Source: SIG575 sp045534165
Lineage (GTDB): Bacteria > Bacillota > Clostridia > Oscillospirales > Acutalibacteraceae
DNA: 51,020 nt
NCBI GenBank assembly: GCA_045534165.1
Contig: JAZSJD010000023.1
Coordinates: 1 to 51,020 of the forward strand
Direction: 5' to 3'
Part shown: positions 23,246 through 32,009 of the stretch, piece by piece
Position numbering within the stretch: the stretch's first letter is position 1
Layout of the letters: every line of letters begins with the position of its first letter
Made by a program: the position numbers and the translations under genes
The notes under the pieces: model-generated
What the model saw: the letters and a program-made list of their open reading frames with translations, nothing else
What the model was told of the DNA's origin: nothing
Database searches by the model: none

Positions 23246-24346
23246 TCAGGAGAAACTTCTGTTTTTTCTCACAATTGAAATAATAATCACAGCAATTACA
23301 ACAACTGCAAGTCCGCCACCAACGCCAACAAGTGCCCAGAGGATTTTATCAGGTCCTTTTTTGCCGTTATTTTCTTTTTCTGTTTCGCTTGTGGTATATT
23401 CTTCTGTTGTGCCTTCGCCCGTTACCTCTTCTTCAATGTCGCCACCGATTATGAGAATTTCTGTTGTTGTTTCTTCACCAAAGAGAGTTGAGCTTTCCTC
23501 TTCAACAACTGTTGAACCGTCACCTACAATAAGAACCCATGACTGTGTAACCTGGTTTTCGCTTACTGCCTTGATAGTTACCATACCTCTTTCAAGAGTT
23601 GTAACATAACCGTCATTATCAACCTTTGCAATAGCGGGATTACTTGAAGTGTATGTCACCTTACCTGTCATACTTGGGTTTTTTGCAAGCTGATATGTGT
23701 AACCTTTACGAACACCGATTGTCTGTGTTTTGAAAACTCTTGTTGTTGATTCTGCCTCTGTTGTGGTTTCCAGCTTTGTTGTGGTTTCCGGTTTTGTTGT
23801 GGTTTCCGGTTTTGTTGTAGTAACAGGAGGTCTTGTTGTAGTAACAGGAGGTTTTGTTGTTGCCTGAGATGCAACATTAAGGTTTGCACCGCTTGAAGAA
23901 ACTGAAACTACGTTACCTGCGCTGTCTGTACCTGTTGCAGAAAGTGACAATGGTGTTTTCACAGCAGAAGATGCAATAACTCTGAATGTGATTGTTGCCA
24001 TTGTGCCTGTGGTTGATACAGTTGAACCATCTGCATTAAGGAAAGCTCCTCTGATTGTTGCACCGTTCTGGTTTACACTTCCCATAGTGAAAACTGAACC
24101 TGCAACACCTTTTGAACAGCTCTGATACTGAAGATGTGAAGAGTTGTATGAGAGTATAAAATTAACTCCTGATACGCCCGGGTTTGAAGTAAGACTTACT
24201 GTAACTGTTACTGTATCGCCTTTATATGCAGTTGTTTTGCTCAGGCTTGTTGACATTGTAGCTGAAGCTGCGAAAGGAACAATAGTTGTAGATACAATTA
24301 CAAAGATTGCCAACAGAGTTGACACAAGTAATTTAACTTTTTTCAT
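23246..24346 (-). CDS. Cohesin-domain surface protein, membrane anchored
   Basis: 366 residues. Signal peptide about 1-27; a type-I-like cohesin domain at about 30-158 (VTVTVSLTSNPGVSGVNFILSYNSSHL); a Thr/Pro-rich linker of TTKP- and TTRP-type repeats at about 165-205, encoded by tandem DNA repeats at 23755-23870; a Big_2-like domain at about 208-276 (MTGKVTYTSSNPAIAKVDNDG); an acidic Thr/Glu linker; and a C-terminal span (about 334-357) followed by RKNRSFS. It is held in the membrane with its domains outside. Cohesins bind dockerins in cellulosomes, but no dockerin or glycoside hydrolase is in the window, so its partner is unknown. It has its own promoter and terminator. Confidence 0.85.
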   Translation of the reverse strand: MKKVKLLVSTLLAIFVIVSTTIVPFAASATMSTSLSKTTAYKGDTVTVTVSLTSNPGVSGVNFILSYNSSHLQYQSCSKGVAGSVFTMGSVNQNGATIRGAFLNADGSTVSTTGTMATITFRVIASSAVKTPLSLSATGTDSAGNVVSVSSSGANLNVASQATTKPPVTTTRPPVTTTKPETTTKPETTTKLETTTEAESTTRVFKTQTIGVRKGYTYQLAKNPSMTGKVTYTSSNPAIAKVDNDGYVTTLERGMVTIKAVSENQVTQSWVLIVGDGSTVVEEESSTLFGEETTTEILIIGGDIEEEVTGEGTTEEYTTSETEKENNGKKGPDKILWALVGVGGGLAVVVIAVIIISIVRKNRSFS

Positions 24347-24394
24347 AAGTTACATTTACCTCCTTATGATTGGTTTACATAGATATACATTCTG

Positions 24395-24423
24395 ATTATA
24401 CATATTTTTGAAAACAAAGTCAA
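24395..24423 (-). promoter_or_regulatory. Promoter of the cohesin-domain gene
   Basis: Minus strand: TTGACT, 17-base spacer, TATAAT, about 45 bases before the ATG. Confidence 0.82.
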
Positions 24424-24462
24424 GTATGCGTATTTAATTGATGTTGTATTATAATAACAAAC

Positions 24463-24748
24463 TATAATTTAACTGTAACATTTCCAAACGTGTCAAAAAA
24501 ACACCGCCGTGTCATTCTTGAGCATCAGCGAAGAATCCCGGCGGTGTTGTAGTTTGTTGTTTTTCCTTTTTCAGATCCTTCGCTTACGCTCGAGGATGAC
24601 GAAAAAGGAAATGTTATGGTTTGCATTTTGAGATCCTTCGCTTCATCCTCGCCGTGTCATTCTTGAGCGTCAGCGAAGAATCCCGGCGAGGATTCACTCA
24701 AGGATGACAGCAAAATGGCAACGTTGGTACAATGTTAAATTATAATTA
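24463..24748 (+). repeat. Two-hairpin repeat, copy 2, with a nested copy 3
   Basis: 24493-24611 is a close copy of 8217-8330. 24617-24722 is a further element: an outer GCATTTTGAGATCCTTCG ... CAAGGATGACAGCAAAATG hairpin whose loop contains a complete GTCATTCTTGAGCG ... CGAAGAATC hairpin with its own CATCCTCGCCG / CGGCGAGGAT stem. The block is bordered by ACTATAATTTAAC (24461-24473) and TTAAATTATAATTA (24735-24748). It accounts for the whole 433-base gap 24347-24779 apart from the promoter at 24395. Confidence 0.85.
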
Positions 24749-24779
24749 CCAATTAACAGCAAAAGAAAGGTGGATAACG

Positions 24780-27185
24780 TTGAATCTTAAGCAAAAAGCT
24801 TTCGGCTTGGTCAAAAACGTCAAAGATCATTGGAAAACACCGGCCAATGGCAGATATATGCCATTCAAAGAAATCGCTTCTTATGCAGGTGGCGGTATCG
24901 GTGCTTACATGATTATCACAATCGGCAGTGCCTGTATTTTAGGTACAGGTAACACGCTCATCACAAGTGCATTGGGTGTGCGTTATCAGGATATGGTGTT
25001 TATGCACGTTATTGCAGTTTTACTTAACATTCCCATGACTGCAATCAGAGCAAATATCATCGATAACACCCGTAACAAAGCAGGTAAATACCGACCTTAC
25101 ATAGTAACTATGGCAATACCATCGGCTATTACGTCCATTCTTATGGTCTGGTTCCCTTACAGTTCATTGGGGTCAATTCTTCCTGCAGGCGAAATCTTCG
25201 GGGACAGAAGCTACGTTTACGTTGCTAAGTGCGCCTTGGTAATGCTATTTAATATTATTCTTCATTTCTGTTATTATTTCTTCTATGACGGTTATGAAAA
25301 CCTGATCCACGTTCTTTCTCCCAACACTCAGGAAAGAACAGATGTGGCATCAATCAAATCAGTTGTTTATTCATTTGCACCAACAGTTGTCAACCTTATT
25401 TCTCCCATTATAGCAGAACGTATTTTCAAAACAAATATGACGGATATCAGAGTTTTCAAACTTCTTTATCCCATCCTTGCTGTGGGCGGTATTCTCCTTT
25501 GCCTTGTTGTTTACAGAAACACTGAAGAAAAAATTGTTCAGGCAAGAACCCACGTTGTGAAAATCAGATTTATAGATGCTTTGCGTGAAGTTGCAAAAAA
25601 CAAATATTTCTGGATTATTTCTCTTGCAGGTTGGTTAGGTTTCCTTGAATCTGCATTCCTTAACATTATGTTCTGGCTCTATAACTATGGCGGAGCTTGT
25701 TCGGGTGATGCTTACGGTATTATCACCACCGTTTACGGTAACGCATCTTTGTGGGGCATGCTGTTAGCTCCCTTCTGCATCAGAAAATGGGGTAAAAAAG
25801 CAGTTCTTATTGCCACAAATATTTTCAATATTATCTTCATTCTCCTTATGTATCCCATTGTTCAGGAAATCAACGGTGCCACAATCTGGCTTGTTCTTTG
25901 TTGCCTTTATATGAACGCATTTATGGGTTCATTTGCACACATTCTCAACCCTGCAATTCAGGCAGATATCAGAGACTATCAGCAATATAAATCAGGTGAA
26001 AGAATCGACGGTATGTTCGGTGCTGTGGGCACAATCGGTACTGTTATCACACTTTTCACAGCACTTGTTCTTCCTCAGATTTACAAATCAAGAGGTATGA
26101 CAGTTGAAGAGGCAAGAAGAGTTCTTCACGACCCTGTAATTCTTGCAAGAAACCTTGGCGGAGGAAAAACAGTAGGCGATGTTATTCAGGAACAGATTGC
26201 AAGCGGTACAACAATGGAAGAACTTTGCGAAGCTGAAACAAATGCTCTCTATGACCCTGATATTCTGATGCCCTTACTTTCTGTTCTTGTTCTCGTTTCA
26301 GCAGTAGGCGCTGCGATAAACGTTATTCCCTATTTCTGGTACGATTTCAACGAGAAAAAGCAGAAATCTGTTATCCGTGTTCTTCAGGTACGTGCAATGT
26401 TTGAAGACTTTGGTAACGGTGTTCTTGTAGACAGCGAACTTAAAACCGGGCTTAAATTGATCAATGATGCAAGAGCTCTCTCTGCAGAAAAAATTGTTCC
26501 CGTTGATAAAGCACTTAAGAAAAAAGACAAAACAGCATATAAAGAAGCCCTTAAACAGAACGAAGAAATTGAAATCGCAAAATTCGTCTGTGAGGAGCTT
26601 GATAAATATGAAAGTCCTTACTTTGCAGGCAGAATTGCAAAATGGAAAGACATTTATGAAAAAGGTCTTGACGGACTTAAAAATATGAAAAAGTCAGAAA
26701 TCAGAGCTGAAATCAGACTTGCAAAGAAACTTCCCAAAAATACAAAACAACAAAAAGAAGCCCGTTCTGCTGAACTTGAAATTGCAAGAAACAAAAAATA
26801 TGCTTTGAAAGTAATCAGAAAGAACTATGCAGGCGATAAGAAAATTGAAATGCCTGACTACACACTTCTTGACAGCTTGTTTAATCAGGAATATATGCTT
26901 GAAGAAAAGCTTAAAGACCTTTATGCAAATCTTTCAAAAGCTAAAAAAGATAAATCCGCTAACAAAGCTGAAATCAAAAAAGAAATCAACAAAGTTGTGG
27001 CAGAAAAGAAAAAAGTACATATCCAATCAAAGAAAGAATCAGACCGTCTTGCTATCCTTTCAAGAGCTGCAAAACCATTCCTTGATGCTGAAAAGAATCT
27101 TAAACAGATGCATAACTATTCAAAACTTGATGAATTAACAGCACTTTTCAATCCTTTAGAAACTTCCACAACAGAATTATATTAA
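24780..27185 (+). CDS. GPH-type MFS transporter with long charged C-terminal domain
   Basis: 801 residues from TTG 24780, which has GAAAGGTGG 6 bases upstream; the upstream in-frame start at 24732 lies in the repeat and has no binding site. Residues about 30-535 are a 12-span major-facilitator protein of the glycoside-pentoside-hexuronide:cation symporter type (loop RNKAGKYRPYIV is characteristic, equivalent to the MelB loop 2-3 motif). Residues about 540-800 are cytoplasmic, Lys/Glu-rich and helical, with predicted coiled coils. The tail is far longer than in MelB (about 470 residues in all). Substrate probably a sugar or glycoside; unproven. It has a terminator at 27193 and no visible strong promoter. 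Confidence 0.85.
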   Translation: MNLKQKAFGLVKNVKDHWKTPANGRYMPFKEIASYAGGGIGAYMIITIGSACILGTGNTLITSALGVRYQDMVFMHVIAVLLNIPMTAIRANIIDNTRNKAGKYRPYIVTMAIPSAITSILMVWFPYSSLGSILPAGEIFGDRSYVYVAKCALVMLFNIILHFCYYFFYDGYENLIHVLSPNTQERTDVASIKSVVYSFAPTVVNLISPIIAERIFKTNMTDIRVFKLLYPILAVGGILLCLVVYRNTEEKIVQARTHVVKIRFIDALREVAKNKYFWIISLAGWLGFLESAFLNIMFWLYNYGGACSGDAYGIITTVYGNASLWGMLLAPFCIRKWGKKAVLIATNIFNIIFILLMYPIVQEINGATIWLVLCCLYMNAFMGSFAHILNPAIQADIRDYQQYKSGERIDGMFGAVGTIGTVITLFTALVLPQIYKSRGMTVEEARRVLHDPVILARNLGGGKTVGDVIQEQIASGTTMEELCEAETNALYDPDILMPLLSVLVLVSAVGAAINVIPYFWYDFNEKKQKSVIRVLQVRAMFEDFGNGVLVDSELKTGLKLINDARALSAEKIVPVDKALKKKDKTAYKEALKQNEEIEIAKFVCEELDKYESPYFAGRIAKWKDIYEKGLDGLKNMKKSEIRAEIRLAKKLPKNTKQQKEARSAELEIARNKKYALKVIRKNYAGDKKIEMPDYTLLDSLFNQEYMLEEKLKDLYANLSKAKKDKSANKAEIKKEINKVVAEKKKVHIQSKKESDRLAILSRAAKPFLDAEKNLKQMHNYSKLDELTALFNPLETSTTELY

Positions 27186-27192
27186 AGGAATA

Positions 27193-27226
27193 AACTCCCT
27201 TAAGTGACACCACTTAAGGGAGTTTT
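27193..27226 (+). terminator. Terminator of the MFS gene
   Basis: Perfect stem ACTCCCTTAAGTG - ACAC - CACTTAAGGGAGT followed by TTTGTT. Shares GTGACACCAC at its tip with two other terminators. Confidence 0.9.
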
Positions 27227-27235
27227 GTTATATGG

Positions 27236-27417
27236 TAAATTATGATTTATCGTTACACTGACCTTGCCATTTTGCTGTCATCCTTGAGCGTAAGCGAAGG
27301 ATCTCGAAATGGCAAACAATAAACTATAACACCGCCGAGATTCTTCGTTACACTCAAGAATGACACGGCGGTGTTTTTTTACGTGTTTGGAAATGTTACA
27401 GCTAAATTATAATTTAA
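27236..27417 (-). repeat. Two-hairpin repeat, copy 4 (inverted)
   Basis: Hairpin 1 (27265-27313) pairs GCCATTT with AAATGGC around ATCCTTGAGCG ... CGAAGGAT. Hairpin 2 (27328-27378) pairs AACACCGCCG with CGGCGGTGTT around ATTCTT ... AAGAAT. It is the reverse orientation of copies 1 and 2. It is bordered exactly by TAAATTATGATTTA (27236-27249) and TAAATTATAATTTA (27403-27416). Confidence 0.85.
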
Positions 27418-27550
27418 CTGTTTGTTTAATGTTGCATTGTAGGGAACGGCGCTTTCCGACGTTGCGCAAAAACACATAAAATTCACGGTTTGTCGACAAT
27501 CGCCAAACCCTACGATGTTAAAATCAAATATTCTGCTAAATTATAATTTA
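27403..27550. repeat. GTAGGG...CCCTAC element between two 14-bp words
   Basis: TAAATTATAATTTA at 27403-27416 and again at 27537-27550 enclose a segment with GTAGGG (27438) and CCCTAC (27508) as inverted ends. A related GGTAGGGGACGGA segment stands at 33028-33051. The 432-base gap 27186-27617 is made of a terminator, these two repeat elements and another terminator; no gene is visible. Confidence 0.7.
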
Positions 27551-27554
27551 TGAG

Positions 27555-27596
27555 CAAAAAGATGTCGCTTCAGGTAAAACATCTGAAGCGACATCT
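27555..27596 (-). terminator. Terminator of the prfA-tsaC-coaE-aminopeptidase operon
   Basis: AGATGTCGCTTCAG / CTGAAGCGACATCT stem; minus strand continues TTTTTGC. Confidence 0.9.
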
Positions 27597-27617
27597 GAAT
27601 TTCAATCAATATTAAAT

Positions 27618-29018
27618 TTAAGCTTTCAAATCAAAAAACGCTGAAAAAGCTTTGTATGCCATATATACATCAATTTTGGAAACCACTTCAAACGGTGCAT
27701 GCATTGAAAGAACAGGAACACCAACATCAATTACATCAACATCAAGGTTTGCAACGTATTTTGCAACTGTACCGCCGCCACCTGCATCAACCTTACCAAG
27801 TTCGCCCATCTGCCATACAACACCTGCATCATCAAAAGTTCTGCGGACTTTTCCCACAAACTCTGCACTTGCATCAGATGTACCACCTTTTCCGCCTGAA
27901 CCTGTATATTTTGTAACCACAATTCCTCTGTTAACAAAGGATGTATTCATTTTTTCAAACGGACCTGCAAAAGTAGGATCAAAAGCCGCATTAACATCAG
28001 CAGAAAGACATTCTGATTTGCTGAGAACATCATGTGCCTGAACGCCTGCCTGACGAGCAAGGTCAGCAATGAAATAAGGAAGGTAGAATGATTTCAGTCC
28101 CGTATTTCCGTCTGAACCTGTTTCTTCCTTATCAGTAAGAACTGTAAGGCAAGTAAATTCAGGTTCTTTGCAATCAATTGCAGCCATAAGGGAAGGATAT
28201 GCACAAACACGGTCATCGTGACCATATCCGCCGATAAGACCTCTGTCAAAACCGATATCACAAACTTTCATTGCCGGAACACATTCAAGTTCTGCTGAAA
28301 GGAAATCTTCTTCGATAATTCCGTATTTTTCGTTAAGGATTTTCATTATATTAAGTTTTACAAGTTCGCTGCCTTCATCATCTCTGAAAGGACGTGAACC
28401 TATAAGAATATTCAATTCTTCACCCTGGATACCTTCGTTCAGAGTTCTTTTCATTTGTTCCCTTGCAAGATGAGGCAACAAATCAGTAATTACAAATTTA
28501 GGGTCTGCATCATCTTCGCCCACATTAACATTAACTTTTTCACCGTTTTTGAGAACAATAACTCCGTGCAAAGCAAGGGGAATTGCTGTCCACTGATATT
28601 TTTTTATACCGCCATAGTAATGTGTTTTGAAGAAAGCAAGTTCACTGTCTTCATAAAGCGGATTGGGTTTCAGGTCAATTCTGGGAGAATCAATATGTGC
28701 TGCAGCAATCTTCACACCTTCTGCAACACTTTTTTTGCCGAAAACGCAAAGGATAATTGCTTTACCTCTGTTATTATAATAAACTCTGTTCCCCGCTTTA
28801 TATGATGCGTTTTTATCAAAAGGAACAAAACCGTTTTTTTCTGCAAGCTCTGCTGCAAGAGCGCAAGCCTCACGTTCAGTTTTGCCTTCATTTAAAAAGT
28901 TTTTATATCCCTCACAAAAACTGTCAGCTTTTACAAGTTCATCTTCTTCCATACGCATAACACCATGTTTGGGTTTCATAAAAAGTTTTTCCTGCAAATC
29001 TTTAATTTCCTGACTCAT
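27618..29018 (-). CDS. M18-family zinc aminopeptidase
   Basis: 466 residues, standard length. Family M18 (aspartyl aminopeptidase/aminopeptidase I) motifs: AAHIDSPRIDLKPNPLYED with a metal-ligand His near 107, KKYQWTAIPLALHG, a central GYGHDDRVCAYPSL with the metal-ligand Asp, LTDKEETGSDG with the catalytic Glu, and a C-terminal SMHAPFEVVSKID with the last His ligand. It is a cytoplasmic peptidase removing N-terminal residues, often acidic ones. Last gene of the DUF951-prfA-tsaC-coaE operon, 14 bases after coaE. Confidence 0.93.
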   Translation of the reverse strand: MSQEIKDLQEKLFMKPKHGVMRMEEDELVKADSFCEGYKNFLNEGKTEREACALAAELAEKNGFVPFDKNASYKAGNRVYYNNRGKAIILCVFGKKSVAEGVKIAAAHIDSPRIDLKPNPLYEDSELAFFKTHYYGGIKKYQWTAIPLALHGVIVLKNGEKVNVNVGEDDADPKFVITDLLPHLAREQMKRTLNEGIQGEELNILIGSRPFRDDEGSELVKLNIMKILNEKYGIIEEDFLSAELECVPAMKVCDIGFDRGLIGGYGHDDRVCAYPSLMAAIDCKEPEFTCLTVLTDKEETGSDGNTGLKSFYLPYFIADLARQAGVQAHDVLSKSECLSADVNAAFDPTFAGPFEKMNTSFVNRGIVVTKYTGSGGKGGTSDASAEFVGKVRRTFDDAGVVWQMGELGKVDAGGGGTVAKYVANLDVDVIDVGVPVLSMHAPFEVVSKIDVYMAYKAFSAFFDLKA

Positions 29019-29032
29019 AAATATGTTCCTTT

Positions 29033-29629
29033 CTATTTATTTACTTCAATAAATTTTATAAGTTTTTCAAATTCTTCTTCAAAATCTGAAACACCATCAT
29101 TAATTATAATTATATCCGCATTCTGAAGATAAAATTCATCTTCTTTCTGCACATCCATTCTTCTCTTTGCCTGAGTTACAGATAAATTATCTCTTTCAAT
29201 AATTCTTTTGAGTCTTATATCAGCAGGTGCAAAAACAACTGCAATTTTCCGGCAATCAAGTCGCACATCACATTCAAGAAGTGCCGCCGCATCAATTATA
29301 CAAACTTCATATTGTTCAATTTTAGCATCATCAATTTCATCAAGAATTTTTTCTCTTATTGCGGGATGTGTTATTGCATTAAGTTTTTCTGTTTCTTCTC
29401 TTGAAGCAAAAGCTCTTTCTGCCAGAAGTTTTCTGTCTATTTCTCCATTGAAATTTATAATATCATCACCAAAAGTTTCTTTCAGTTTTTCAATTACAAC
29501 TGAACCCGGCTCAAGAATATCTCTTGCAACTTTATCTGCATCGATTATGTAATATCCGTTTTCTTTAAGTTTAGAACAGACCATACTTTTTCCTGCACCT
29601 GTTTTTCCTGTCAAACCTAAAACCAGCAT
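29033..29629 (-). CDS. coaE: Dephospho-CoA kinase
   Basis: 198 residues. P-loop GLTGKTGAGKS at 5-15, then DADKVARDILEPGS, ITHPAIREKI and CIIDAAALLECD, all typical. It phosphorylates the 3'-OH of dephospho-CoA, the last step of CoA synthesis. In the third motif the usual PLLFE is replaced by AALLECD, a common variant. It sits between tsaC and the M18 aminopeptidase with short gaps on both sides. Confidence 0.95.
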   Translation of the reverse strand: MLVLGLTGKTGAGKSMVCSKLKENGYYIIDADKVARDILEPGSVVIEKLKETFGDDIINFNGEIDRKLLAERAFASREETEKLNAITHPAIREKILDEIDDAKIEQYEVCIIDAAALLECDVRLDCRKIAVVFAPADIRLKRIIERDNLSVTQAKRRMDVQKEDEFYLQNADIIIINDGVSDFEEEFEKLIKFIEVNK

Positions 29630-29642
29630 ACGGATTCCTCCT

Positions 29643-30656
29643 TTATAACTCTACAACATCAAACCCTGCTGAGCGAAGAAGTCTGTTATAAACAGCGAGT
29701 CCTACTCCCTCATCTGAAGGGCAATGTGCAAAGGCAATTTCTGCTCCTGTTTCGTCAAGCTCACGTAATGCATCAAAGAGTCTTTTGGCCTGGGAAGAAG
29801 AATCATTGATGCTGCCATATGACACACATTTAACAGGCAGTTTATCCGTTTCTTCTTCAAAGCAAAGAGCAGCTGCATTTTCTTTATGTTCGCAGACATA
29901 TTCAATATATTTTTCTGAGTCTGCCTTTATTATCACAACTTTTGTTTTTGGCGCATAGTGTTTATATTTCATGCCGGGAGAAGAAGCTTCTGCATTTTCT
30001 TCCAACTTTGATTTAACAGCTTTATCAATTTCAATTTCGCCTAAAACTTCTTCAAGCTGGTCCGGTGTGATTCCACCGGGTCTTAAAAGCCTTGGCTTTT
30101 CCCCTACAAGAGTAATAACAGTTGATTCCACACCTACATCACAATCTCCGCCATCAATAATCAACGGGATTCTTCCGTCCATATCGTCAAAAACATATTT
30201 TGCATTTGTAGGGCTGGGACTTCCTGACAAATTAGCTGATGGTGCAGCAATCGGACAACCTGAATTTTTTATAACCTGACGCATAACCGGATGTGATGGC
30301 ATACGCACAGCAACCGTGTCCAGATTTCCACTTGTACGGGAAGGAACTTTGTCTGATTTCATCATTATTATAGTCAGCGGTCCCGGCCAGTATTTTTCTG
30401 CAAGAAGTTTTGCTTTTTCGGGAAATTCTTTTACAAGAGGATAAACATCATCCGTTTCAGCTATGTGAACAATCATGGGATTATCTTTCGGTCTTCCCTT
30501 TGCTTCAAAAATTTTTTCAACAGCATATGAATCAAAAGCATTTGCACCAAGACCGTAAACTGTTTCAGTAGGCAAACCTACAACACCGCCGTTTTTTATA
30601 ATTGCGACAGCTTTGTTTATTGATTCTTCACTTGCTTTTAAAACTTCTGTTTTCAT
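29643..30656 (-). CDS. tsaC: L-threonylcarbamoyladenylate synthase (Sua5/YwlC type)
   Basis: 337 residues: the YrdC/TsaC domain (about 8-195; GGVVGLPTETVYGLGANA, KGRPKDNPMIVHI, AAPSANLSGSPSPTN) plus the C-terminal Sua5 domain (about 230-337), joined by a linker with SPGMKYKHYAPK. It makes threonylcarbamoyl-AMP from Thr, bicarbonate and ATP for t6A37 of tRNAs. Firmicutes often place it after prfA, as here (2-base gap). Confidence 0.95.
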   Translation of the reverse strand: MKTEVLKASEESINKAVAIIKNGGVVGLPTETVYGLGANAFDSYAVEKIFEAKGRPKDNPMIVHIAETDDVYPLVKEFPEKAKLLAEKYWPGPLTIIMMKSDKVPSRTSGNLDTVAVRMPSHPVMRQVIKNSGCPIAAPSANLSGSPSPTNAKYVFDDMDGRIPLIIDGGDCDVGVESTVITLVGEKPRLLRPGGITPDQLEEVLGEIEIDKAVKSKLEENAEASSPGMKYKHYAPKTKVVIIKADSEKYIEYVCEHKENAAALCFEEETDKLPVKCVSYGSINDSSSQAKRLFDALRELDETGAEIAFAHCPSDEGVGLAVYNRLLRSAGFDVVEL

Positions 30657-30658
30657 AA

Positions 30659-31729
30659 TTAACTTTCTGCCTTTAATTTCTCTGCTGTGTCTGCAGTAAT
30701 AAGAGAATCTATAAGCTCATCAATATCACCGTTAAGCATTGCTTCAAGACGGTATAATGTAAGACCGATTCTGTGGTCGCTGATTCTTCCCTGAGGATAG
30801 TTATAAGTTCTGATTCTTTCGCTTCTGTCACCGGAGCCTACCTGACTTTTTCTTTCGCCGGCAATAGCATCGTTCTGTTTTCTTCTTTCTTCATCAAGAA
30901 TTCTTGAACGAAGAATTTTCATTGCTTTATCTTTATTTTTATGCTGACTTCTTTCATCCTGACATTCAACAACCGTGCCTGTGGGAATATGTGTGATTCT
31001 GATTGCTGATTCGGTTTTGTTGATATGCTGACCACCTGCACCGCTTGAACGGAAAGTATCAATCTGCAGGTCAGCAGGATTGATTTCTATATCAACATCT
31101 TCAGCTTCAGGCAAAACTGCAACAGTAACAGTGGATGTATGAATTCTTCCCTGAGATTCTGTTTCGGGAACTCGCTGAACACGGTGAACACCGCTTTCAA
31201 ATTTAAAACGGGAAAAAGCACCTTCGCCTTCAATCATAAAGCTTACTTCTTTAAAGCCGCCAAGTTCAGTTTCATTAGCTCCCAGAATTTCTGTTTTCCA
31301 ACCTTTTGTTTCTGCATACATACTGTACATTCTGTAAAGAACACCTGCAAACAATGAAGCTTCTTCACCGCCTGCACCGCCTCTGATTTCCACAATAACG
31401 TTTTTATCGTCATTGGGGTCTTTGGGCAGAAGTAAAATTTTCAGTTCTTCTTCAATTACAGAAATATTTGCTTTTGCCTCTGCATATTCTTCTTCAAGCA
31501 TTTCACGGAAATCTTTATCCTGCGATGAATCTTCAAGAAGAAGTTTTGCTTCTTCAAAAGTTTCTTTTGTTTTTTTATATTCTCTGAACTTTTCCACAAC
31601 AGGTGTGAGCGTTTTCATTTCACGCATAAGTTTTTTATATTTTTCCATATCTGCAACCACGTCAGGGTCGCAAAGCATTTCGTTCACAGCTTCAAAACGT
31701 TCTTCAACTTTTTCTAACTTATCTAACAT
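30659..31729 (-). CDS. prfA: Peptide chain release factor 1
   Basis: 356 residues. GGQ motif at 232-234 in SSGAGGQHINKTESAIR; the stop-codon-reading tripeptide is PET (188-190) in RVPETESQGRIHTS, as in Bacillus RF1. It terminates translation at UAA and UAG. No prmC (hemK) gene for GGQ methylation follows, unlike the usual prfA-prmC-tsaC order. DUF951 precedes it by 2 bases. Confidence 0.97.
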   Translation of the reverse strand: MLDKLEKVEERFEAVNEMLCDPDVVADMEKYKKLMREMKTLTPVVEKFREYKKTKETFEEAKLLLEDSSQDKDFREMLEEEYAEAKANISVIEEELKILLLPKDPNDDKNVIVEIRGGAGGEEASLFAGVLYRMYSMYAETKGWKTEILGANETELGGFKEVSFMIEGEGAFSRFKFESGVHRVQRVPETESQGRIHTSTVTVAVLPEAEDVDIEINPADLQIDTFRSSGAGGQHINKTESAIRITHIPTGTVVECQDERSQHKNKDKAMKILRSRILDEERRKQNDAIAGERKSQVGSGDRSERIRTYNYPQGRISDHRIGLTLYRLEAMLNGDIDELIDSLITADTAEKLKAES

Positions 31730-31731
31730 TT

Positions 31732-31920
31732 TTATACCTCATCAGGTCTTATAATTTTTTTGATATTTTTTTCCACTTTCTGGCGGGGTGTCATAACTTC
31801 GTGACCGCAATTCTCACACTTGATTTTAAAATCCATCCCCACTCTTGTAACAACAAATCTGTCACATCCGCAAGGGTGTTGCTTTTTCATTATAATTATA
31901 TCTCCGACTCTTACATCCAT
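31732..31920 (-). CDS. DUF951-domain protein
   Basis: 62 residues: MDVRVGDIIIMKKQHPCGCDRF near the start, then KCENCGHEVMTPRQKVEK, the family's pattern. It has two Cys pairs (CGC and CENC) that may bind zinc. Often found beside prfA or with DNA/RNA-binding genes in Firmicutes; function not known. AGGAGG lies 10 bases before the ATG. First gene of the operon. Confidence 0.92.
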   Translation of the reverse strand: MDVRVGDIIIMKKQHPCGCDRFVVTRVGMDFKIKCENCGHEVMTPRQKVEKNIKKIIRPDEV

Positions 31921-31944
31921 AACAAATTCGCCTCCTGATTTTTT

Positions 31945-31973
31945 ATTATATCATAAATTATCTGAAATTGGAA
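31945..31973 (-). promoter_or_regulatory. Possible promoter of the DUF951-prfA operon
   Basis: Minus strand TATAAT with TGA before it (extended -10); the -35 (TTCCAA) is weak. The gene starts about 25 bases downstream. Confidence 0.45.
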
Positions 31974-32009
31974 TAAGTATTTATAAATAATGTAAAGGGA
32001 GTAAGTTAT

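Noticed and set aside
23755..23870. Tandem DNA repeats as a mobile or regulatory element
   Set aside because: They encode the Thr/Pro linker repeats of the cohesin-domain protein.
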